Assembly (NCBI GenBank): GCA_020832005.1
Contig: JAFIFN010000029.1
Coordinates: 1 to 34,588, forward strand
Direction: 5' to 3'
DNA length: 34,588 nt
Origin: Gammaproteobacteria bacterium
Lineage (GTDB): Bacteria > Pseudomonadota > Gammaproteobacteria > Steroidobacterales > PWYM01
In this document: positions 1 through 9,931 of the stretch, one piece after another
Position numbering within the stretch: the stretch's first letter is position 1
Layout of the letters: the number at the start of each line of letters is the position of its first letter
Position numbers and translations under genes: made by a program
Notes under the pieces: generated by a model
Seen by the model: the letters and a program-made list of their open reading frames with translations, nothing else
Told to the model about the DNA's origin: nothing
The model's database searches: none

Positions 1-2
1 CG

Positions 3-1367
3 GAACCAGGGCGCGAAATACTCAGCTGGTCGCGCGGCCACCTGCCCGGGCGACGTGTCGAGACGCGGCCTGCGCTCGCGGCCGTGCTCGAACGCAACCT
101 GCCCGCCGGCATGCGTGCCGAGGTGATCGATGCGGCCGGGTGGCGGCTCGCCAGTGGCGGCATGCTGGCACCCGTGCCCCGCCTCGAGCAGGAGGCATCG
201 GTTTGGATCGCACTGCGAAACCGGGTATTCGAGTGGTGGCTGCAAGGCGACGAACTACCCCGACCCAGCGATGCAATCAATCCGCAGGCACGCACCGCCG
301 GTACCGAGATCGACCTGGCTGCACAGGGCGACACCGCGATGGCGCGCTATCGCATTGCCGATGGCACGGTGCTGGCCGTGGCAGTGCCGCTGGCCGGCGG
401 CGGCACGCTGCTGCTCGAGCAGGGCAGCGCGGAGATCATCACGCTGACCAATCGCGCGCTGACCGGCGTGCTGACGATGGCATTGGGCATCATGGGCCTG
501 TTCGCGGTGCTGCTGCTGGGCTATGCCAGCTGGCTGTCCTGGCGCATCGCGCGGCTGAGCCGTGCTGCGCGCGGCGCGCTGGGGCCGCGCGGAGAGCTCA
601 CCGCGTCGCTGCCCGGCACCGGCCAAGGCGACGAACTCGGTGACCTCGCGCGCAGCTTCGAAACCCTGCTCCAGCGCCTCGACGGCTATACCGGCTACCT
701 GCGCAGCCTTGGTGGCAAGCTCTCGCATGAACTCAAGACGCCGCTGGCGGTGGTCAACTCATCGCTGGAGAATCTGCCGGCCGATGCGCCACCGGCAGAG
801 CAGGCGCCCTACCTGGCACGGGCTCGCGCGGGGACGGCGAGGCTCGGAAACATACTTGCATCACTGTCGGAGGCCACGAAGGCCGAGGATATGGTCCGTC
901 ACAGTGCGCGCGAGCGCTATCGCCCGGCGCCGGTGGTGGAGAGCTGCGCGCGTGCCTACCAAGCACTGCACACCGGGCGACAGTGGCGCTGGCAGCTGGC
1001 AGACGCACCCGGGGGCCTGGACGGCTCACCCGAACTGCTGGCCCAGGCACTGGACAAGCTTATCGACAACGCCGTGGAGTTCTCCGCGGCCGACGGCTTG
1101 ATCGAACTCAAGCTCTCCCAGCGGCGAGGCCAGTGGATCCTGTCGGTGACCAATGAGGGCGCGTCTCTGCCGGCGGACGCAGGCGATTCGCTGTTTGACT
1201 CGCTGGTATCGCATCGAGCTGGCCCTTCGGCGCAGCCGCACCTCGGGCTGGGGCTGTATATCGTGCGACTGGTGGCCGAATTTCACGGCGGATATGCGCA
1301 GGCGGAGAATGTCGAGCGCGGTGTGTGCATCTCGCTGCACCTGCCTGTCGTGCCGCTCGCCGATTGA
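3..1367 (+). CDS. Sensor histidine kinase, 5' end outside window
   Basis: This is a membrane-bound two-component sensor kinase. The frame is open from base 3, so the GTG at 84 used by the ORF track is only the first internal start and the gene begins upstream. Numbering from that GTG, residues 1-120 are the end of a periplasmic sensor region. A membrane segment lies at about 125-149 and a HAMP-like linker at 150-205. The phosphoacceptor His is in LSHELKTPL (about residue 215). The ATPase domain shows an N-box (LDKLIDNAVEFS) and a G-box (LGLGLYIVRLV). The general layout recalls the 'proteobacterial dedicated sortase system' kinase family. That subfamily assignment is tentative, because the sensor domain is incomplete and no sortase or response regulator is visible. 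Any partner regulator would lie upstream of the window. Confidence 0.9.
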   Translation, partial: EPGREILSWSRGHLPGRRVETRPALAAVLERNLPAGMRAEVIDAAGWRLASGGMLAPVPRLEQEASVWIALRNRVFEWWLQGDELPRPSDAINPQARTAGTEIDLAAQGDTAMARYRIADGTVLAVAVPLAGGGTLLLEQGSAEIITLTNRALTGVLTMALGIMGLFAVLLLGYASWLSWRIARLSRAARGALGPRGELTASLPGTGQGDELGDLARSFETLLQRLDGYTGYLRSLGGKLSHELKTPLAVVNSSLENLPADAPPAEQAPYLARARAGTARLGNILASLSEATKAEDMVRHSARERYRPAPVVESCARAYQALHTGRQWRWQLADAPGGLDGSPELLAQALDKLIDNAVEFSAADGLIELKLSQRRGQWILSVTNEGASLPADAGDSLFDSLVSHRAGPSAQPHLGLGLYIVRLVAEFHGGYAQAENVERGVCISLHLPVVPLAD

Positions 1368-1440
1368 CGGCGGGTGCCTGCCTGCTCACCGCCGCACGGT
1401 TATGATGCGTCTCGGGGCGCAACTGTGGAGACATGATCCG

Positions 1441-2139
1441 GTGAACATCACACGCAATCTGCTGTTGTCAGTGCTGTTGCTGTTGTCTGGCGCGGTCCTG
1501 GCGGGCGAGTCCAAGCAGCCAGTCAGCAGCCTCGGCGGCGAGCTCGATGAACTGCTCAGCTGGATGACCGGTGAGTTCGACAACCGGCAACAGGTCGAGC
1601 ACGGCGAGAATCATCTGGCCACAGCACCCGTCGAGCCCGGCCGCGCACCCGACCTGCTCTACCCTGTATTTGAGCGCGTGCACGCACCGGCGCTGGGTGA
1701 CCACGTGGTCTACCTGCAATGGCCGATCGGCGCCCCCGACGGGCGACTGCAACGCCAGCGCCTGTGGAGTTTCCGCGTGGATCACGCACGCAATGCGCTC
1801 GTCATGGACTTCTACACCTTGCGCGACGCCGATCGCTGGCGTGATGCGCAGCTGGCGCCTGACACTGCGGTAAGCGAGATCACGGCCGATGATGTGATTC
1901 CCTATCCGCCGGCCTGCGGCCTGCCGTTTCGTCGTCATGCCGATGTGTTCATCGGCGAGATCCCGCCAGGCGAGTGCCTGATCGTCTCGCAGGAGACCCG
2001 CACCGAGATGACCATCAACGCCCGCGTCATCGTCGGGCGCGACCAGCTCTGGTATGACGAGTCCGGCGTGCGCCCGGACGGCAGCGTGGTATTCCGCGTG
2101 CCGGCATCGGGCAGCTACCAGTTCAGGCGACGGGATTGA
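1441..2139 (+). CDS. Exported CpeT/CpcT-family protein
   Basis: The 232-aa product matches the CpeT/CpcT fold, a beta-barrel family named for cyanobacterial phycobilin lyases. Many non-phototrophic homologues of this family have no known function. Visible marks are WMTGEFDN near residue 40, VYLQWP, RQRLWSF and the Cys-containing YPPACGLPF. The ORF track extends to 1153, but that overlaps the kinase. GTG at 1441 is chosen because GGAG lies 10 nt upstream and the start yields a clean Sec signal peptide (residues 1-21, ending VLAG). Nothing in the window suggests phycobiliproteins, so a lyase role is unlikely. The role in the envelope is unknown. It faces the minus-strand dehydrogenase gene with about 30 bp between the stops. 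Confidence 0.85.
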   Translation: MNITRNLLLSVLLLLSGAVLAGESKQPVSSLGGELDELLSWMTGEFDNRQQVEHGENHLATAPVEPGRAPDLLYPVFERVHAPALGDHVVYLQWPIGAPDGRLQRQRLWSFRVDHARNALVMDFYTLRDADRWRDAQLAPDTAVSEITADDVIPYPPACGLPFRRHADVFIGEIPPGECLIVSQETRTEMTINARVIVGRDQLWYDESGVRPDGSVVFRVPASGSYQFRRRD

Positions 2140-2168
2140 ATCCATAGCCGCCGAGAACGGCAGCTTTC

Positions 2169-3305
2169 CTAGCCGAAGTCGGTAATCACGACCTTGCCGA
2201 CGTGGTTGGCGGCATCCAGGTAGTCCAGCGCCTCGCGCGCCTCGGCGAAGCTGAAACTGCGGTCGATATGCGGACGCACGGCATTCATGGCGCAGGCACG
2301 CAGCAGGTCCTCGAGCATGCGACGGCTGCCCGAGGTGATGCCCTTGAGCACGAGGTTGCCGAAGTACAGGGGCGAGAGATTGGGCGCCTGGCCGCCGCCC
2401 TGGTCGAGCGCGCCGAGCAGACCGACGCGCGCATTGGGGGCACAACAGGCCAGCGACTGGGGCAGCGTGCCCAGTCCGACGGTTTCCACGACGATGTCCA
2501 CGCCACGCCCGCCGGTGCGCTCACGCACGACCTGTTGCCACTGGGGCTGCTGGCGGTAGTTGACCGTGATATCGGCCCCCAGGTCGCGTGCGATCGCAAG
2601 CTTGTCATCACTCGACGAGGTGATGGCCACACGCGCGCCATTCATTTTCGCGATCTGCAGGGCCAGGATGGCAACACCGCCGGTGCCCAGCGTCAGCACG
2701 GTGTCGCCCGGCTTCACGCGACCCAGCGTCTCGATCACCGCCCAGGCCGTGATGCCGGCAGCGCCGAGTGCGGCGGCCTCAGCGTAGGCCATCCCCTCGG
2801 GCAAGTGTACAAGCGCTGATGCGGGCAGCGTGATGTACTCGGCCAGCCAGCCGTCGGCTGTCACGCCCAGGTCGTGGGCGAACACCTCGGGCACGTAGTC
2901 GCCGTCCAGCCAGCGAATGAAATGTGGCGCCGTGACCCGGTCGCCCGGTGCCACCTCAGTCACGCCTGCGCCCACCTCTACCACTTCGCCGGCACCATCG
3001 CCGACCGGGATACGCGCTTCGGGTTGCCGCGCGCCGTAGCGGCCGCGCAGCATCAGAAGATCCCGGTGGTTGAGGGCGGCTGCACGTACGGCGATACGCA
3101 CCTCGCCCGGGCCGGGCGGGTGCGCCGTCGCCTGCCCGCGGCGCAGCGAGTCCAGGCCCTGCTGGTCACCGACCTGGTAGCAGGCGAAGCTCAGGCCCGC
3201 CGCCGCGTCATCTGCTGTCATCCCACGGGCAGGCACGGCTGCCGCTGCGGCAACGCCCAGGCTCCCGGCCAGTGCAGCGCGTCTGCTGAGCTTTTGTGAA
3301 GACAT
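2169..3305 (-). CDS. Quinone-reductase-like MDR dehydrogenase with Tat-like leader
   Basis: The 378-aa product is a medium-chain dehydrogenase/reductase. It has a GroES-like N-terminal half (ALNHRDLLMLRGRY, GDGAGEVVEVG) and a Rossmann half with the nucleotide loop GTGGVAILALQIAK, followed by NHVGKVVI at the C-terminus. The catalytic-zinc Cys is replaced by Asn in the ALNHRD segment, and the structural-zinc Cys cluster is absent. It is therefore probably a zinc-free NAD(P)H oxidoreductase rather than a classical alcohol dehydrogenase. The oddity is the first ~28 residues, SRRAALAG followed by an Ala-rich hydrophobic stretch and AR-G, which looks like a Tat leader. Family members are normally cytosolic. 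GGAG lies about 9 nt before the ATG. The DUF6134-like gene is 62 bp upstream on the same strand. Confidence 0.88.
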   Translation of the reverse strand: MSSQKLSRRAALAGSLGVAAAAAVPARGMTADDAAAGLSFACYQVGDQQGLDSLRRGQATAHPPGPGEVRIAVRAAALNHRDLLMLRGRYGARQPEARIPVGDGAGEVVEVGAGVTEVAPGDRVTAPHFIRWLDGDYVPEVFAHDLGVTADGWLAEYITLPASALVHLPEGMAYAEAAALGAAGITAWAVIETLGRVKPGDTVLTLGTGGVAILALQIAKMNGARVAITSSSDDKLAIARDLGADITVNYRQQPQWQQVVRERTGGRGVDIVVETVGLGTLPQSLACCAPNARVGLLGALDQGGGQAPNLSPLYFGNLVLKGITSGSRRMLEDLLRACAMNAVRPHIDRSFSFAEAREALDYLDAANHVGKVVITDFG

Positions 3306-3367
3306 CTGGGCACTCTCCGCTTCGCATGGACCTGTGATTAGACCATGCGAGTGTACCCAGCCGTGCT

Positions 3368-4075
3368 TCAGGCGTCCTCGTCGGCGCGGACGTATGCGAG
3401 CAGGCGGTCATTGGCCACCCGCGACTCCAGGCCCAACCAGCGACCATCCTCGCTGGCGTAGAAGACGCGGATATCGGTGGCATCCGTCGTATCGGTACCC
3501 TCGGCGACGATGCGGAACCCTTGCGCGCTGACGCTCGAGCCGTTGCGGGACCACTGCTTGTCGCCGAGGGGCTCGACACGCACATCGAGATACTCGCCTG
3601 TCTGCGAGTTCAGCAGGCGCGAGGCCTGCAGGAACGCACGATCCCAGTAGGCGAAACTCATGACACAGTCGCCATCAAATTCGAACGGCTCGGAGCCGGT
3701 CTCGACGCGGAAGACATCCTCGTCACGACGTCCATCGACCTGGTAGCGATCACCATTCGCCGTGGTCCGGGAGCTGATGCCACGCAGACAACCATCGTCA
3801 CCCCATTTTTCGGTGTTTTCGTGGCGATACCGATATACGGGAATGCCCAGCACACGCACGTCGAAGCGTGCCTCGCTGTGAACCTGGGTGCCGCCGGCCT
3901 CCGGCGATATGACGAAACGGTGTTTGCCGATTTCGCGATCGTCGAGCAGCACCCTGAACGTCAACTGGTCGGCCTGGACGGCGCCCTGCTCGGCGAAGAC
4001 CGGCGGGGCGGCCAGCACCATGGACAGCAGCGCGGCACAGGCGCTGGCATTGAGCTTGCGGGTGATAAGCGTCAT
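3368..4075 (-). CDS. Secreted DUF6134-like protein
   Basis: The product is 235 aa with a Sec signal peptide (residues 1 to about 28, ending PVFA). The remainder looks like a beta-rich periplasmic domain with LLDDREIGKHRF near its start, SEARFDVRVLGIPVYRYRHEN in the middle and CVMSFAYWD further on, a pattern I associate with DUF6134. Function is unknown. The ORF track starts at 4474, but that extension runs through the divergent acetyl-CoA hydrolase gene and is not protein-like. The ATG at 4075 has GGAG about 10 nt upstream and begins directly at the signal peptide. It may be co-transcribed with the downstream dehydrogenase (62 bp gap). Confidence 0.8.
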   Translation of the reverse strand: MTLITRKLNASACAALLSMVLAAPPVFAEQGAVQADQLTFRVLLDDREIGKHRFVISPEAGGTQVHSEARFDVRVLGIPVYRYRHENTEKWGDDGCLRGISSRTTANGDRYQVDGRRDEDVFRVETGSEPFEFDGDCVMSFAYWDRAFLQASRLLNSQTGEYLDVRVEPLGDKQWSRNGSSVSAQGFRIVAEGTDTTDATDIRVFYASEDGRWLGLESRVANDRLLAYVRADEDA

Positions 4076-4229
4076 CGGTTCGGGGCTCCGTAGCGTCAGG
4101 AGGCCGCGCGGTCCGCGCGCCGACCTCGATGTTTGTTGTCTGCTATTTCGCTGACGGGGGCGGGGTGGATTCAGCGCCGGTGCCGGCCTCGGATGCGCTC
4201 CTGGTAGATGGCAGGCATGATATGGAGGC

Positions 4230-6143
4230 ATGGAGACGCAACTTGAGGAAGTCACCGAGACCATCCTGAGCCGCGTGGGCAAGCACGTGGTGCTGGCGCT
4301 GCCCCTGGGGCTGGGCAAGCCCAACCCCCTGGTCAATGCCCTGTACCGGCGGGCAAAGGCCGATGCCGGTATTCGCCTGGACATCGTCACCGCGCTGTCG
4401 CTGGATCTGCCCACGCCGGGTAGCGATCTGGAGGCCCGCTTCCTGACGCCGTTTCTCGACCGCCACTTCGGCACCGATTACCCCCGCCTGGAGTACGTCG
4501 CAGATCTCGCCGCCCGGAAACTTCCGGACAACATCACCGTCACCGAGTTCTACCTGCAGTCGGGCAGCCAGCTTGGCAATCCGCTGGTGCAGCGCCGCTA
4601 CATCAGCAGCAATTACACGCATGTGGCGCGAGACCTGATAGATCGCGGCGTGAATGTCGCCATGCAGCTGGTGGCCGAAGGTGAACTCGATGGTCGCAGG
4701 CGTTACAGCCTGTCGTGCAATCCTGATGTGACGCTGGATTTGATGGATCGGCTATCACGCCGGCCGGATCTCGACTGCATGCTGATCGGCCAGGTGCATC
4801 GCGAGCTGCCGCTGATGCATGGCGATGCGCTGGTCGACGAGGATTACTTCGATGTCCTGCTGCCGGCCGGTGACGACTATCGGCTGTTCGCGCTGCCGCG
4901 CGGCCCCGTCAGCCTGCAGGACCACTGGGTCGGCCTGCAGGCCAGTCGCCTTGTCGCCGATGCCGGCACGCTGCAGATCGGCATCGGCTCGCTCAGCGAT
5001 GCACTGGTCAACGCACTGATTCTGCGGCAGAAGCACAACGCGTTGTATCGTCGCGTGGTCGCCGAAACCGACGGAGATGCCGGCACGCTGACGGAGAAGA
5101 TCGGCGGACTCGCCGAGTTCGAGCGCGGCCTTTATGGCGCCAGCGAAATGTTCATGGATGGCTTCATGCACCTGTATCGCGCCGGCATCCTCAAGCGCGA
5201 GGTGTTCGAAGACGCCAGCCACCAGGCCCAGTCCGATGCCGGCACCCTGCCCGAAGAGTTGCGTGGGCGCGGCGCCATCATGGATGGCGCATTCTTCCTG
5301 GGCTCTCACGAGTTCTATGCGTTCCTGCGCGAGCTCTCCGAATCCGAGCGGCCGCGCTTCCGGATGACGTCAGTCGGGCGGGTGAACCAGCTCTATGGCG
5401 GCAATGAAGCGCTGGAGGTCGCCCAGCGCAGGCGTGCGCGCTTCATCAACAGCTGCATGATGGTGACGCTCACCGGCGCTGCGGTCTCCGATGGCCTGTC
5501 CGATCACCAGGTCGTCAGCGGCGTGGGCGGACAGTACAACTTCGTGGCGATGGCCCATGCCATGGAGGATGGACGCAGCATCCTTATGCTGCGCAGCACG
5601 CGCACCCAGGGGGGCAAGTTGCGCTCCAACATCGTCTGGGAGTATCCGCATACGACCATCCCGAGACATCTGCGCGACATCGTCGTCACCGAGTATGGCG
5701 TGGCCGACCTGCGCGGGCGCAGCGATGAAGAATGCATCCAGGCACTGCTGTGCATCTGTGATGCGCGATTCGTCTCCGAACTGGCCGACAAGGCGGTCAA
5801 GGCAGGCAAGCTCAGCGAACATTGGCAGCCGCCCGCACAGGTTCGCGGCAATACCCCCGACAGGCTGGCCGATCGCCTGCGCGCCACCGGGGCCTCTGAG
5901 CACTTTGCCCGCTTCCCGTTCGGCAGTGACTTCACCACGCTGGAGCAGCAGCTAGGGGCTGCGCTCAAGCGCCTGCAGGCCATGCAGCGCAAGCGCTGGC
6001 CGCTGCTGGCCGCCGCCCTGCGAGGCGATCCGGCCCGCTGGCCCGAGGCCATGGCCAGAATGCAGCTGGATCGGCCGCAGGGGCTGAAAGACCGACTGAT
6101 CGCGCGCCTGCTGGCCGCCGCGCTTACCGAAACTGCGCGCTAG
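4230..6143 (+). CDS. Acetyl-CoA hydrolase/transferase family protein
   Basis: The 637-aa protein belongs to the class I CoA-transferase/acetyl-CoA hydrolase group, cytosolic enzymes that move CoA between carboxylates or hydrolyse acyl-CoA. Residues 10-60 ([18 protein letters not shown]) form the N-terminal CoA-transferase lobe. The C-terminal domain carries the family signature [10 protein letters not shown] followed by [16 protein letters not shown] and [14 protein letters not shown]. It is longer than the ~430-aa butyrate-type transferases and fits the ~640-aa bacterial subfamily. Substrate cannot be read from sequence. The frame has a stop at 4218, so ATG 4230 is the earliest start. Its only Shine-Dalgarno-like GGAGG sits 1 nt from the ATG, which is unusually close. 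It is divergent from the DUF6134-like gene. Confidence 0.9.
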   Translation: METQLEEVTETILSRVGKHVVLALPLGLGKPNPLVNALYRRAKADAGIRLDIVTALSLDLPTPGSDLEARFLTPFLDRHFGTDYPRLEYVADLAARKLPDNITVTEFYLQSGSQLGNPLVQRRYISSNYTHVARDLIDRGVNVAMQLVAEGELDGRRRYSLSCNPDVTLDLMDRLSRRPDLDCMLIGQVHRELPLMHGDALVDEDYFDVLLPAGDDYRLFALPRGPVSLQDHWVGLQASRLVADAGTLQIGIGSLSDALVNALILRQKHNALYRRVVAETDGDAGTLTEKIGGLAEFERGLYGASEMFMDGFMHLYRAGILKREVFEDASHQAQSDAGTLPEELRGRGAIMDGAFFLGSHEFYAFLRELSESERPRFRMTSVGRVNQLYGGNEALEVAQRRRARFINSCMMVTLTGAAVSDGLSDHQVVSGVGGQYNFVAMAHAMEDGRSILMLRSTRTQGGKLRSNIVWEYPHTTIPRHLRDIVVTEYGVADLRGRSDEECIQALLCICDARFVSELADKAVKAGKLSEHWQPPAQVRGNTPDRLADRLRATGASEHFARFPFGSDFTTLEQQLGAALKRLQAMQRKRWPLLAAALRGDPARWPEAMARMQLDRPQGLKDRLIARLLAAALTETAR

Positions 6144-6254
6144 TCTGGAAACGGACACACCCGCGTCGCCGGCCATCGGCCGTGTCGCGGTCGCCCGGGC
6201 CTGCCGGGCAGCATTCACGCAAGCTGCACCCTATCGGCAGCGCGCCCGGCTGCC

Positions 6255-6260
6255 TATACT
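6255..6260 (+). promoter_or_regulatory. Possible -10 box upstream of ABC operon
   Basis: TATACT lies 26 nt before the ABC ATPase ATG, in an otherwise GC-rich 142-bp gap. It differs from TATAAT at one position. No convincing -35 hexamer was found at the expected distance, so this is a weak call. Confidence 0.3.
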
Positions 6261-6285
6261 TCACCGCCGGAATCCGATCCCGCTG

Positions 6286-7296
6286 ATGACACGCACCCAA
6301 CTCACTGTGAACCCGACCACCACCCCCGCCGCACAGCGCGACGCTGCCCGCGAGACCTCCCCGGCCGACGACCGCGTCATGCTGTCGATCGAGCACCTGT
6401 CGAAAGTCTACGCGGACGGTTTCAAGGCGCTGGACGATGTCAGCCTCGAGGTGCGACGGGGCGAGATTTTTGCGCTGCTGGGCCCCAATGGTGCCGGCAA
6501 GACGACCCTGATCGGCATTGTCTGTGGCCTGATTACGGCCAGCAGCGGCAGTGTGCGCGTCGATGGCCACGACATCGTGCGCAATTATCGCGCCGCACGC
6601 AGCCTGATCGGACTGGTGCCGCAGGAACTCACCACAGATGCCTTCGAGAAGGTCATCGACACCACGGCCTTCAGCCGCGGCCTGTTCGGGCTGGCGCCCA
6701 ATCCGGCGCATATCGAGAAGGTGCTGCGCGACCTTTCACTCTGGGACAAGCGCAACAGTCGCGTGCGCGAACTCTCAGGCGGTATGAAGCGCCGGCTGCT
6801 GATCGCCAAGGCGCTGGCACACGAACCCGAAGTGCTGTTTCTCGATGAACCCACGGCCGGTGTCGACGTGGAGCTTCGCCGCGATATGTGGCTGCAGGTC
6901 CGCGCGCTGCGCGAGCGCGGCGTGACGGTAATCCTGACCACCCACTACATCGAGGAAGCCGAGGAGATGGCCGATCGCATCGGCGTGATCAACCACGGTG
7001 AGCTGATCCTGGTGCAGAACACCACCGAGCTGATGCGCAGGCTCGGCAGCAAGCAGCTGACCTTGCAGCTCAACGAGCCACTGCAACAGATTCCGGAGAT
7101 GCTCGCTGAGTATGAACTCGAACTCAGCGAGGACGGGCATACGCTGATCTACACCTATGACACCCACGGTGAACGTACCGGCATCACCGCCCTTCTCAGC
7201 GACTTGAGCCGCGCCGGTGTGCGCTTCACGGATCTGCGCACGCGCGAGACCTCGCTCGAAGAGATCTTCGTCAGCCTGGTGAGTCCGCAGTCATGA
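6286..7296 (+). CDS. ABC-2 type exporter, ATP-binding subunit
   Basis: The 336-aa ATPase energises the membrane protein encoded next to it. It contains Walker [10 protein letters not shown], the Q-loop region [14 protein letters not shown], signature LSGGMKRR, Walker [13 protein letters not shown] and the switch His in [15 protein letters not shown]. After about residue 255 there is a C-terminal accessory domain. The layout is like E. coli YadG; the substrate is unknown. A second in-frame ATG at 6380 starts directly at the domain ([11 protein letters not shown]). The first 31 residues are low-complexity, so either start is possible and neither has a strong ribosome-binding site. The stop overlaps the next ATG by 4 bp (ATGA), so the two genes are translationally coupled. 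Confidence 0.93.
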   Translation: MTRTQLTVNPTTTPAAQRDAARETSPADDRVMLSIEHLSKVYADGFKALDDVSLEVRRGEIFALLGPNGAGKTTLIGIVCGLITASSGSVRVDGHDIVRNYRAARSLIGLVPQELTTDAFEKVIDTTAFSRGLFGLAPNPAHIEKVLRDLSLWDKRNSRVRELSGGMKRRLLIAKALAHEPEVLFLDEPTAGVDVELRRDMWLQVRALRERGVTVILTTHYIEEAEEMADRIGVINHGELILVQNTTELMRRLGSKQLTLQLNEPLQQIPEMLAEYELELSEDGHTLIYTYDTHGERTGITALLSDLSRAGVRFTDLRTRETSLEEIFVSLVSPQS

Positions 7297-8054
7297 ATCT
7301 TCGCGCAGTGCAGACCATCTATCTGTTCGAGATGTCGCGGACGTTCCGCACGCTGCTGCAGAGCATTCTCGCGCCGGTATTGACCACATCGCTGTATTTC
7401 GTCGTGTTCGGGGCAGCGATCGGCGCGCGTATCCCGGAGATGGGTGGCGTGAGCTATGGCGCGTTCATCGTGCCCGGCCTGATCATGCTGATGCTGCTGA
7501 CGCAGAGCGTCTCCAACGCCTCTTTCGGCATTTACTTTCCGCGCTTCTCGGGCACCATCTACGAGTTGCTCTCGGCACCGGTGTCGTCGTTCGAACTGGT
7601 GCTGGCCTTCGTCGGCGCGGCGGCAACCAAGGCTATCCTGATCGGGCTGATCACGCTAGCCACGGCCAGTGCCTTTGTGCCGCTGGAGATCGCCCACCCG
7701 GTATGGATGGCCGCGTTCCTGGTGCTGACCGCCGTGTCGTTCAGCCTGCTCGGATTCATCCTCGGCATCTGGGCGGACTCCTTCGAAAAACTCGGCTTCG
7801 TACCGCTGCTGGTGATCACCCCGCTGACTTTTCTGGGCGGGACGTTCTACTCGCTGGATATGCTGCCACCGTTCTGGCAGACGGTAAGCCTGGTCAACCC
7901 GGTCGTCTACCTGGTCAGCGGTTTTCGCTGGAGCTTCTACGGGGCGGGTGATGTCAGCGTGGTGGCAAGCCTGGCCGTGGTAGCCATCTTTCTGGTGGTG
8001 GGACTGACAGCGGTGTGGTGGATTTTTCGCAGTGGTTACCGGCTCAAGCCCTAG
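7293..8054 (+). CDS. ABC-2 type exporter, permease subunit
   Basis: The 253-aa integral membrane protein has about six hydrophobic segments: after an N-terminal cytoplasmic stretch, around residues 25-45, 60-80, 105-130, 140-160, 170-190 and 225-245. It carries the ABC-2 family signature [16 protein letters not shown] followed by [12 protein letters not shown]. It resembles E. coli YadH and pairs with the ATPase immediately upstream through a 4-bp overlap. The probable role is export of a lipid, polysaccharide or drug-like substrate, which the sequence does not specify. Confidence 0.93.
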   Translation: MNLRAVQTIYLFEMSRTFRTLLQSILAPVLTTSLYFVVFGAAIGARIPEMGGVSYGAFIVPGLIMLMLLTQSVSNASFGIYFPRFSGTIYELLSAPVSSFELVLAFVGAAATKAILIGLITLATASAFVPLEIAHPVWMAAFLVLTAVSFSLLGFILGIWADSFEKLGFVPLLVITPLTFLGGTFYSLDMLPPFWQTVSLVNPVVYLVSGFRWSFYGAGDVSVVASLAVVAIFLVVGLTAVWWIFRSGYRLKP

Positions 8055-8182
8055 GCGCCGCGCCGTGTCGTGCGCTATCGGCAACCGAGAAACGAATAAG
8101 TAGATTTCCACATTCCGGTGTGGAAGGCTTTGCTCTACCGTGAATCCTTGTTCGCCAATGCGCGAAATGCGGGATTTCGGAC

Positions 8183-9538
8183 ATGTCCAACAGAACCAAC
8201 GGTGACAAAGCCTGCAGCGACACGCTGGGCCTGAGCCGGCGAGAATTGTTGCAGGCGCTGGGTGGCGGGGCGATCGCCGCGGCGGGTGCAGGTGGCCTGC
8301 TTTTGCCGTCGCCGGCACGTGCGTATCGGACCAACGCTCGCATCGTCATCGCCGGGGCCGGCGCTGCCGGTCTCGCTGCAGCCAACCGACTGTCCCGCGC
8401 GCTCGAAGGCGCGCACATCACCCTTATCGACCGCCGCAAGCGACACGTCTACCAGCCAGGCCTGACGATGATCGCGACCGGGATCTGGCAGCCTGGCAAG
8501 ATCATCGATGAGAACCGCCGCTATGTACCGCGCAATGTGGAGTGGGTCGATGCGATGGTCGCGGAGTTCGATCCCGACGCCGATCGCCTCGTCACCGATC
8601 AGGGCCAGGTCATCGACTATGACTATCTGCTCGTCACCACCGGACTGCACCTGGACTTCGCCGCGATCGAGGGCATGGATCCTGCGCTGATTGGCCGCGA
8701 GGGCATAGGCTGCGTCTACGACACGCCCGAGCACGCTGTCGGCACCTGGCAGATGATCGATCAGTTCATCAACGCCGGGGGCCAGGGGCTGTTCACCCGG
8801 GGGCCGGGCGGCATCAAGTGCGCCGGTGCACCGCTCAAGGTGGCGATGCTTGCCGAGGATCTGGCCTCTCGGCGTGGTCGCCGGGAGGCACTGCAACTTT
8901 CCTACAACGCCCCGTCCGACGGCTTGTTTTCACAGCCACAGATAGATGGTTTCCTGCGTGAGGAATTCCCTGCCAGGGACATCGCGATCAACTGGCATCA
9001 CCGCCTCGTCGGCATCGAACCGGAGCGGCGCAGGGCGAGCTTCCAAACGCCGCAGGGGATGGCACGCCTGGACTACGATTTCATTCACGTGGTGCCACCG
9101 ATGCGTGCACCCGATGCACTGGGCGACAGTGCACTGGCCTGGCAGACCGGCCCGTTCGCCGAAGACGGCAACTGGCTCGAGGTCGACCGTCACTCGATGC
9201 GCCATACCCGCTATCCGAACGTCTTCGGTGCCGGTGACTGCGTGGGCACGCCGATCGGCAAGACGGCAGCCAGCGTCAAGGCCCAGGTCCCGGTGGCGGT
9301 TGCGAACCTTGTCGATACAATCCGCGGGCGGGAGTCGGGCGCCGCCTATAACGGGTATACTTCGTGCCCTTTGATCACCCGACGGGGCCGGGCAATGCTG
9401 GTTGAGTTCGACTACTCGCTGGCGATGGTGCCGTCATTTACGTTCATCGACCCCTACCGCGAGCACTGGGTCCCGTGGGTACTGAAGGAGCAGATGCTCC
9501 AGGCAGCCTATAACGCGATGCTGCGCGGGCGAATCTGA
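8183..9538 (+). CDS. sqr: Sulfide:quinone oxidoreductase, Tat-exported
   Basis: The 451-aa flavoprotein is predicted to oxidise sulfide and pass electrons to quinone. A Tat leader is clear: LSRRELLQ followed by a hydrophobic run and PARA (cleavage near residue 47). The FAD dinucleotide loop GAGAAG is at 58-63 and the second FAD motif VFGAGDCVG near 348. Three cysteines sit where SQR needs them: C177 (GIGCVYD), C213 (GGIKCAGAP) and C395 (YTSCPLITRRG). The C-terminal tail is amphipathic, as expected for monotopic membrane binding. FccB of flavocytochrome c sulfide dehydrogenase is the main alternative, but no cytochrome partner is present and the YTSCPL motif favours SQR. It heads a tight series with a small membrane protein and a porin. 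Confidence 0.85.
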   Translation: MSNRTNGDKACSDTLGLSRRELLQALGGGAIAAAGAGGLLLPSPARAYRTNARIVIAGAGAAGLAAANRLSRALEGAHITLIDRRKRHVYQPGLTMIATGIWQPGKIIDENRRYVPRNVEWVDAMVAEFDPDADRLVTDQGQVIDYDYLLVTTGLHLDFAAIEGMDPALIGREGIGCVYDTPEHAVGTWQMIDQFINAGGQGLFTRGPGGIKCAGAPLKVAMLAEDLASRRGRREALQLSYNAPSDGLFSQPQIDGFLREEFPARDIAINWHHRLVGIEPERRRASFQTPQGMARLDYDFIHVVPPMRAPDALGDSALAWQTGPFAEDGNWLEVDRHSMRHTRYPNVFGAGDCVGTPIGKTAASVKAQVPVAVANLVDTIRGRESGAAYNGYTSCPLITRRGRAMLVEFDYSLAMVPSFTFIDPYREHWVPWVLKEQMLQAAYNAMLRGRI

Positions 9539-9571
9539 CGCGCTTGCGCGCGCCTCGCTGGAGAAACAATC

Positions 9572-9931
9572 ATGGCTTTTTCACTCGCGGGCATCTTCGC
9601 CGTGCTGCTGGAACTGATCCGCCCCTGGTGGCTGTGGCTGGCGATTCTGGTTGCCATCGAGATACTCGTGCTTGGCACATTGCTGCTGCGCCGCCGCCGA
9701 GGTGCCGCACCGGGCTGGCGGCGTGCGCGTCCGATGGCGCTCGCGGTAGGGGTGACGGGCGCTGTAGCAGGTTGTGTATTCGCGTTGTGGTTGACGCAGG
9801 CGGGCTTCGACGATCTCGCCGGCTGGCTCGACTTCGTGTCGCTGATCGCTGTGGGCTTGGGCGTGGGCGTCGGGCTGGCCATACTCACCTGGCCGGTGCT
9901 GACGCTGCTGCGGACACCACGCGCTTCATGA
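9572..9931 (+). CDS. Small inner-membrane protein, DUF5368-like
   Basis: The 119-aa protein has hydrophobic segments at about 5-34, 53-73 and 82-112, with a basic loop (LLRRRRGAAPGWRRAR) between the first two. That gives three to four membrane spans. It may belong to DUF5368, a tentative recollection. GGAG lies 8 nt before the ATG. It begins 33 bp after sqr and its stop overlaps the porin ATG, so it is probably co-expressed with SQR. A role in anchoring or assisting sulfide oxidation is inferred from position only. Confidence 0.75.
   Translation: MAFSLAGIFAVLLELIRPWWLWLAILVAIEILVLGTLLLRRRRGAAPGWRRARPMALAVGVTGAVAGCVFALWLTQAGFDDLAGWLDFVSLIAVGLGVGVGLAILTWPVLTLLRTPRAS

Noticed and set aside
1468-2445. 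325-aa minus-strand ORF
   Set aside because: It overlaps the CpeT-like gene and the end of the dehydrogenase, and its composition is typical of a shadow frame.
8183-9538. FccB subunit of flavocytochrome c sulfide dehydrogenase
   Set aside because: No cytochrome c subunit gene is adjacent, and the third Cys motif (YTSCPLIT) fits SQR better. It cannot be fully excluded without an alignment.
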